Source of the DNA: Alistipes communis
Lineage (GTDB): Bacteria; Bacteroidota; Bacteroidia; Bacteroidales; Rikenellaceae
NCBI RefSeq assembly: GCF_006542665.1
Contig: NZ_AP019735.1
Span: forward strand, 868,001-932,000
DNA length: 64,000 bases
Reading direction: 5' to 3'
Part shown: piece by piece, positions 59,357 through 64,000 of the stretch
How positions within the stretch are numbered: position 1 is the stretch's first letter
Layout of the letters: each line of letters opens with the position of its first letter
Program-made: the position numbers and the translations under genes
The notes under the pieces: model-generated
Databases searched by the model: none
What the model saw: only the letters and a program-made list of their open reading frames with translations
Told to the model about the DNA's origin: nothing

Positions 59357-61696
59357 TTAAAGAGGTTTTTCAGGATTGTTTTTCAAGGTCGGGTAGCTGC
59401 CGCTTTCGAAGTTCCATACCGAAACGTCCCAGTCCGTGAAGGCTTCGGCCGACGGGGCGGCTACCTGCATCTCGGCCTGGCTCAGCGCCTTCACGCGCGA
59501 AACGTCGTCGGGCGACGTGCCGTTCTGACCCAGATCGTTACCGTTACCGGAAAGGTAGTAACATCCCGACACGTTCGTGCCGTTGTTCTTCGCACCGCCG
59601 TTGATCGCGCCGCCGGTCGTACCGAGCGCCGTGCCCGACGCATCCTTCTGGGCGCGGCCCGCATTGTAGCAGTTGACGATCTTGGAGCCCGCGGCACTCT
59701 TGTTGCCGACCAGCGTTCCGCTGTTGGCGGCCGTATAGGTGACCGTTCCCTTGTTGTAGGTATTCGACACGACTGCACTGCCGCCTACCCAGCCGACGAT
59801 GCCACCGGTATTGTTGCCGTTGGCGGGACTGCACGAAACGGTTCCCAGATTGAAACACTCGTCGATCACGCCGCTGCTGCCGCCCGCTACGCCGCCCGTT
59901 CGGCCGTTGCCGGCGGTGGCAGCCAGCGCGCCGTAGTTTCCGCATCTGCGCAGCTGGATGTTGCCGTTGCCGACGTTGCCCGCGACACCGCCGGTATTGC
60001 CGATGAACGAAATATCGCCGTAATTGTAGCACTCCGCAACGATGGTCGGCCGCTCCTCGCTGCCGCCGGACATATTGCCGATCACGCCGCCGACGTTGTT
60101 GACCAGCGTATTGCTTGCGCTGTAAACCACGATTTTGCCGTAGTTCACGCACTTGTCGATCGACACGTCCGTGCCGCCGACCTCACCGATCACGCCGCCG
60201 CTGTTGCCCGCGCCGTTGGCTCCGGTGGAGATCGTCACCCGCACATGGGCGTAGTTCCGGCAGTTCGAAACGACGGTATTGCCCGTCACGTTCGCCGCGA
60301 TACCGCCGACGAAGCCGGCCGTCGCCGTAATGTCGAACCCTGCGTCGGAGTCGTTGTCCGAAGGCGTCGAACCGGCGCCCTTGACCGTGATGTTCCTGAG
60401 CGCCGCTGCGACGGCCGGCGTCGTCCCGTCCTCCGAGGCCGCGACGCCGCCGACATAGCCGAAGAGTCCCTGTCCGGCCGCGGTGGCTGCGATCTTCAAG
60501 CCGGTGATCGCGAAATTGCGGCCGTCGTAGTTGCCGCTGAACTTCTTATCGGAAGTGCCGATCGCCGTCCAGCTGCCGCCCAGCGCGATATCGGCCGTCT
60601 GCACGAAATAGATGCCCGCATAGGACTCGCCCGCATTGACCGACGACGCCAGCGCTTCGATATCCGATCTCTTCCCGATCGCGATCGGGCGCTCCTCGCT
60701 TTCGCCACCGAAACAGCCGAACGCGGGATTCCATCGCTCGACATAGCTGATCTGGCCGTTGCTGAGCGTGAACAGGGCATTGATCTCCACCGATCCCACC
60801 CTTTTCAGTTCGTACTCCCCGTTGGGAATCTCCTCCATGTAGTACACGGTCGTAAGGTCGGTGCCGACCTCCACCTCCACGTCGTTCAGGATCACGCTCT
60901 CGCCGCCGCCGACAGGTGCGTATTCGAGCGTCGTATTGCCGTCGTTACCGAGCAGCGTGGTCATGCCCGCGAATTCGATCCGGTGGCGTTCTCCCTGTTT
61001 CTGCTGGTTGATCGTCAGTTCCGCCTTCACGGTCGGATCGTCGACATAGACCACCGTCAGCTTCGCCTGACGGCTCTCGGTCGATTCGTTCTCGGACACG
61101 GAGAGCACCACGGCGCCGTCGCCCTCGACGTCGGCCGCAGGCGCAGTCTTGGCGATCCAACCCTCGCCGCCCGACACGACGGTCAGTTCGGCGCGCCAGT
61201 TCACGTTGGAGACGATCTGCACCGTATAGGCCTCGGCGCCCGTCCACGGCAGCGACACGCTGCCGACAGGCTCCATGACGATCGTCGGCTCCGAGCCCAT
61301 CTGCTCGACCGTCACCGTGCCGGAAAGCGTCCGGGAATCGCGCTCCGAAGTGCCGGTCACGGCGATCGTGGTCGAACGCCTGCCCGGCGTATCCTTCTCC
61401 GTGAGCGTGAAGACGATGTTGCCGTTACCCTTGCCGCTGGCCGACGTGATCGTCAGCCAGTCGGCCTGTTCGTCGGTCTTGGCCGCTGTCCACGACACGT
61501 CGTGCGACGCCACCACGGTGATCGTATTGTTCTGCGAGGCGTAATTGTTCTTGATGACGGGCTGCTCGGGCAGCGTGAACGTCGGGATGAAGGCGTCGTC
61601 GCCGGTATCGTCGTCCGAGCAGCTCCACGCGAGCGATGCCGCACAGACGAGCAGTACGGCTGAAATAAGTTTCGGAAAAGATCTGAGACTTTTCAT
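59357..61696 (-). CDS. BACON/GLUG-repeat surface lipoprotein
   Basis: The 779-residue lipoprotein has signal LLVCAASLAWSC. Two BACON domains (about 45-130 and 140-235, with WLTITSASGKGNG and the second domain's GWIAKTAPAADVEGDG) are followed by a long GLUG-like repeat region from about 350 (GSWTAIGTSDKKFSGNYDGR, then many blocks of GGIAANVTGN, GGVIGNMSGG, GGVAGNVGNG, GGIVGWVGGS type). Such repeats form a beta-helix and usually bind or present ligands outside the cell. It follows the GH-like gene by 24 nt. No catalytic residues are recognised. Confidence 0.85.
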   Translation of the reverse strand: MKSLRSFPKLISAVLLVCAASLAWSCSDDDTGDDAFIPTFTLPEQPVIKNNYASQNNTITVVASHDVSWTAAKTDEQADWLTITSASGKGNGNIVFTLTEKDTPGRRSTTIAVTGTSERDSRTLSGTVTVEQMGSEPTIVMEPVGSVSLPWTGAEAYTVQIVSNVNWRAELTVVSGGEGWIAKTAPAADVEGDGAVVLSVSENESTESRQAKLTVVYVDDPTVKAELTINQQKQGERHRIEFAGMTTLLGNDGNTTLEYAPVGGGESVILNDVEVEVGTDLTTVYYMEEIPNGEYELKRVGSVEINALFTLSNGQISYVERWNPAFGCFGGESEERPIAIGKRSDIEALASSVNAGESYAGIYFVQTADIALGGSWTAIGTSDKKFSGNYDGRNFAITGLKIAATAAGQGLFGYVGGVAASEDGTTPAVAAALRNITVKGAGSTPSDNDSDAGFDITATAGFVGGIAANVTGNTVVSNCRNYAHVRVTISTGANGAGNSGGVIGEVGGTDVSIDKCVNYGKIVVYSASNTLVNNVGGVIGNMSGGSEERPTIVAECYNYGDISFIGNTGGVAGNVGNGNIQLRRCGNYGALAATAGNGRTGGVAGGSSGVIDECFNLGTVSCSPANGNNTGGIVGWVGGSAVVSNTYNKGTVTYTAANSGTLVGNKSAAGSKIVNCYNAGRAQKDASGTALGTTGGAINGGAKNNGTNVSGCYYLSGNGNDLGQNGTSPDDVSRVKALSQAEMQVAAPSAEAFTDWDVSVWNFESGSYPTLKNNPEKPL

Positions 61697-61720
61697 ATCG
61701 TCTGAAGTTTTGGGTATTGG

Positions 61721-63301
61721 TTACTTGAATGTAGGCGTTTCGATGAACTGCGTCTGCATGTTCATCAGCTGTTCCCAGTTCTGGGCAGTCAGTTTCGTGC
61801 CGTTGAACACGAAGTTGTCGAAGACGATGTTGCGGAACGGGTGGTCGGGCGACGAACAATAGAGATAGTTCTTGTAGCCGTTGTCCCTTTGGCGGACGTT
61901 CCAGTTCCTGAGCGTCAGTCCGTCGACGGTCGAGACATAACCGGCCTGCGGCGACACGCGCAGGACGACCGGCACGGGCGTCTCGGTGACGACGTCCTCG
62001 ATGAGATAGTTCTCCAAGTAATTGTCGTTGTTTTCGTACTCGTAGCGATTCCCCACGAATCCGAGGACACCACGGTTGAACTGGTTGTTGTTCCAGTCGG
62101 CATGCAGGATGTCAACGCGGCGGACCGTCACGTCCTTCGCGTCGGCGTCGTTCCATGCCATCTGGATGATATTGCCGTTGGTGAGCTGCCAGCAGACGAT
62201 ATCTTCGAAGGTGATCCCGTCGCGGTAAACCTTGATGCTGTCGTCGTTGGCCCAGATGAAGCAGTTTTTCACCGTCGAATAATGAAACACCGAGATACCA
62301 TCGCAGTTGTAGGTCCACGCGCCGATCGTCTTCACCCACTCCACACGGTTGTTGGTCGTAATCAGGCGTACCGAGAAATGGGTGAAGTCGGCGATCGTGA
62401 TCCCCTCGACGACCATTCCGTTGCTGTCACCCGTAGCTTCGATGCTGTGGGAGGCACGGTAGGGAAGGCGTGCAGCCGAAAGCGTACCGCGCCCGAAGAT
62501 TCTCACGCCGGGGTTGTTCTCCACGACGAGGGTGCCGTAGACGTAGGCGTCGCCCGGGATGTAGATGTTCTTGACGTGTGCCGGCACGATGTACTTGCCG
62601 ATGTCGTGCACGCCCCGGGCGAAATAGATCCCCGACCGGTCGGCCGGCAGGGCGGCCATGTCGGCCGCCGTCGCGTTTTCGACGCGCCGATAGGCGGCAT
62701 CGTCGGACTTCGGGGCATCCTTTTCGAGCGGGTTGGCGAAGATCATCAATCCGTTCCGATAGCCCTCCGCGCCGACCTCCACCGAGTATTGTCCGGGTTC
62801 GGTCAGGGTGAAGGTCACGGACTGGCCCGAGAGCGAAGGCGACACGTGCTTGCGGCTCGGGTAGACGGCCACCGACGACGACATCGGCACCCGCGACGGA
62901 TCGAGAATCCGCGCCGTCACCGTCACCTCGCCGTCGAACGAGAAGTTCGCCCAGCTGATCGTGCGGCCGGCCACCAGTTCGAGCGCCGTGCGGTCGCTGC
63001 CGATCATCCCCTTCGAGGGATCGTATACGGGACAGGTGCTCTGGAAAACCATGCACTCCTTCTCCACCCCGTTCTGGGAAAGCGTCACCTCCCACACCGT
63101 CGAAACGTTCACGTCGGGCGAGTCGGCCAAATGGTTGTACACGACGAACGAAACGTCGTCCGGTTCCTCGGGTTCCTCCGGATCGGTCTGCTGCGGAGGG
63201 TTCCACAGCGGTTCGTAGGTCGACGAGTTGGAGCATCCGATCCCTGAACACAACAGGCACAGAGAGGCCCACAACAGAAATGTGAAATTGGACAATCGCA
63301 T
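61721..63301 (-). CDS. GH49/GH28-like right-handed beta-helix glycoside hydrolase, lipoprotein
   Basis: The 526-residue protein has a signal with lipobox (LLCSGIGC). An N-terminal beta-sandwich (about 50-200, with HLADSPDVNVSTVWEVTLSQ and WANFSFDGEVTV) precedes a parallel beta-helix with YNCDGISVFHY and WANDDSIKVY, whose aspartates match the catalytic positions of GH28/GH49 enzymes. The domain order resembles GH49 dextranase-type enzymes. The glycan is unknown; the neighbouring sulfatase suggests a sulfated polysaccharide. Confidence 0.8.
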   Translation of the reverse strand: MRLSNFTFLLWASLCLLCSGIGCSNSSTYEPLWNPPQQTDPEEPEEPDDVSFVVYNHLADSPDVNVSTVWEVTLSQNGVEKECMVFQSTCPVYDPSKGMIGSDRTALELVAGRTISWANFSFDGEVTVTARILDPSRVPMSSSVAVYPSRKHVSPSLSGQSVTFTLTEPGQYSVEVGAEGYRNGLMIFANPLEKDAPKSDDAAYRRVENATAADMAALPADRSGIYFARGVHDIGKYIVPAHVKNIYIPGDAYVYGTLVVENNPGVRIFGRGTLSAARLPYRASHSIEATGDSNGMVVEGITIADFTHFSVRLITTNNRVEWVKTIGAWTYNCDGISVFHYSTVKNCFIWANDDSIKVYRDGITFEDIVCWQLTNGNIIQMAWNDADAKDVTVRRVDILHADWNNNQFNRGVLGFVGNRYEYENNDNYLENYLIEDVVTETPVPVVLRVSPQAGYVSTVDGLTLRNWNVRQRDNGYKNYLYCSSPDHPFRNIVFDNFVFNGTKLTAQNWEQLMNMQTQFIETPTFK

Positions 63302-63325
63302 ATATCGGTCAGTGTTATAAGGTTA

Positions 63326-64000
63326 TTACTTAATCGTAGGACGATCGGCCTCGAAGACGATACCGCGGTCGCGGAAGACCAGCGTATCGAGCACCTCGCA
63401 CCGCTGCCCGTTCTCCCGTTCGTAAAAATAATTCAGGTAGACGGCATCGCGCGGCGTGGGATTTTCGGGAGTTCCGCCCCAGCTGTCGCCATTCTCCTTG
63501 TAGGAACCCGTGCCCGACACCTCAATGGCCGAAGCGGGCGTCGAAGCGACGGTCATGCGGCGGGTCTGCTCGTCGACCGAAAGCGCCAGCGTCCAGCGTT
63601 CGGCGCCGACCGACAGTTCCGTTTCGAGCGAGGTCAGCGACGTGGTGGTCAGCTTCACGACCTCGTCCTGCTCGACGAACTCCTCGCGGTAGGTAACGCA
63701 CTCCTCCTCGATGACGGCGCCGCTGCGGTCGCGCACGATGAGCGCACCGCGGCGAAGCCACGACCCGTGCCACGGATTGACGTACTTGACACCGAACAGG
63801 GCGAAATGCATCGGTTTCTCGCTCCAATCCTCCGAGACGTGGATATCGGCCGAATCCTCCTTCCCGTCGACCGGTTTGCCGTAGAGAATATTCTCGGTAT
63901 CGGGCGATCCCGTAATCCGGATCGGGATCACGTAAGCGCCGGTCAGCGCCTTCGGGTCCTCGAAGAAGGCGTCGGTGAGCTGCACCTCGATCAGACCGCT
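63326..64000 (-). CDS. DUF1735-type surface protein, N-terminus beyond the window
   Basis: 225 codons are visible and the frame remains open to the edge (it reads SGLIEVQLTDAFFEDP at the right end). LTDAFFEDPKALTGAYVIPI is typical of DUF1735 proteins, which are surface glycan-binding lipoproteins encoded after SusD. The following part (YKENGDSWGG, DAVYLNYFYERENG) belongs to the second domain of such proteins. The missing start must lie to the right of 64000. It is followed by the GH-like gene after 24 nt. Confidence 0.8.
   Translation of the reverse strand, partial: SGLIEVQLTDAFFEDPKALTGAYVIPIRITGSPDTENILYGKPVDGKEDSADIHVSEDWSEKPMHFALFGVKYVNPWHGSWLRRGALIVRDRSGAVIEEECVTYREEFVEQDEVVKLTTTSLTSLETELSVGAERWTLALSVDEQTRRMTVASTPASAIEVSGTGSYKENGDSWGGTPENPTPRDAVYLNYFYERENGQRCEVLDTLVFRDRGIVFEADRPTIK

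Noticed and set aside
57683..61663. A plus-strand open frame of 1326 codons
   Set aside because: It is antisense to the sulfatase and the GLUG lipoprotein, with no recognisable domain and no start region.
1..64000. CRISPR arrays, tRNA, rRNA, insertion sequences
   Set aside because: I looked for regular direct repeats with spacers, cloverleaf-like genes and transposase motifs and found none.

Overview
The window looks like a GC-rich member of the Bacteroidales, most probably an Alistipes-like gut anaerobe. Three SusC/SusD pairs, ECF sigma/FecR pairs, BACON-domain lipoproteins and many Bacteroidetes promoters of the form TTG-N20-TAnnTTTG point there, as does the high GC content. This placement is an inference; there is no rRNA gene in the window.

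Layout. 1-2046: a truncated leftmost gene, a repeat-rich intergenic block, a GNAT acetyltransferase and a NUDIX hydrolase. 2023-3906: a phosphoesterase fused to a PQQ-type beta-propeller. 3967-10851: a complete L-rhamnose operon (rhaB-rhaA-fucO-rhaT-rhaD) with a divergent AraC regulator and a strong terminator. 11301-14566: serine dehydratase, a dihydroorotate-dehydrogenase-like protein and an S1/P1-type nuclease. 14770-34714: two tandem paralogous uptake modules, each ordered sigma factor, FecR, SusC with an STN domain, SusD, BACON lipoprotein, variable lipoprotein. The last gene of the right-hand module is a GDPD lipoprotein. Neither module contains a glycoside hydrolase. 35021-36190: a secreted GDPD on the plus strand. 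36308-56270: a large minus-strand locus with a lipoprotein-SusC-SusD-phosphoesterase operon and a second operon encoding a phosphoesterase, a histidine phosphatase, a PfkB kinase, an MDR dehydrogenase, a sodium symporter, an FAD oxidoreductase and a LacI regulator fused in frame to a second FAD oxidoreductase. 56841-64000: the end of another uptake operon with an alpha/beta hydrolase, a sulfatase, a GLUG/BACON lipoprotein, a GH49/GH28-like beta-helix protein and a truncated DUF1735 protein.

How it may work. In the 36-56 kb locus, surface and periplasmic phosphatases would strip phosphate from a ligand taken up by SusCD. The Na+ symporter would import the dephosphorylated sugar or polyol, and the dehydrogenase, FAD oxidoreductases and PfkB kinase would process it. 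Palindromic LacI-type operators (core TGAAACGTTTCA) lie both in the promoter of the LacI-FAD gene and in front of the SusC operon, so the fused protein probably controls both operons and itself. The substrate is not known; an inositol phosphate or another phosphorylated polyol is a hypothesis only.

A second notable feature is a family of about eleven imperfect-palindromic intergenic elements (about 60 nt). Their outer and inner stems change sequence but keep pairing. Some carry the -7 promoter box in the outer stem, and others lie in 5' leaders.
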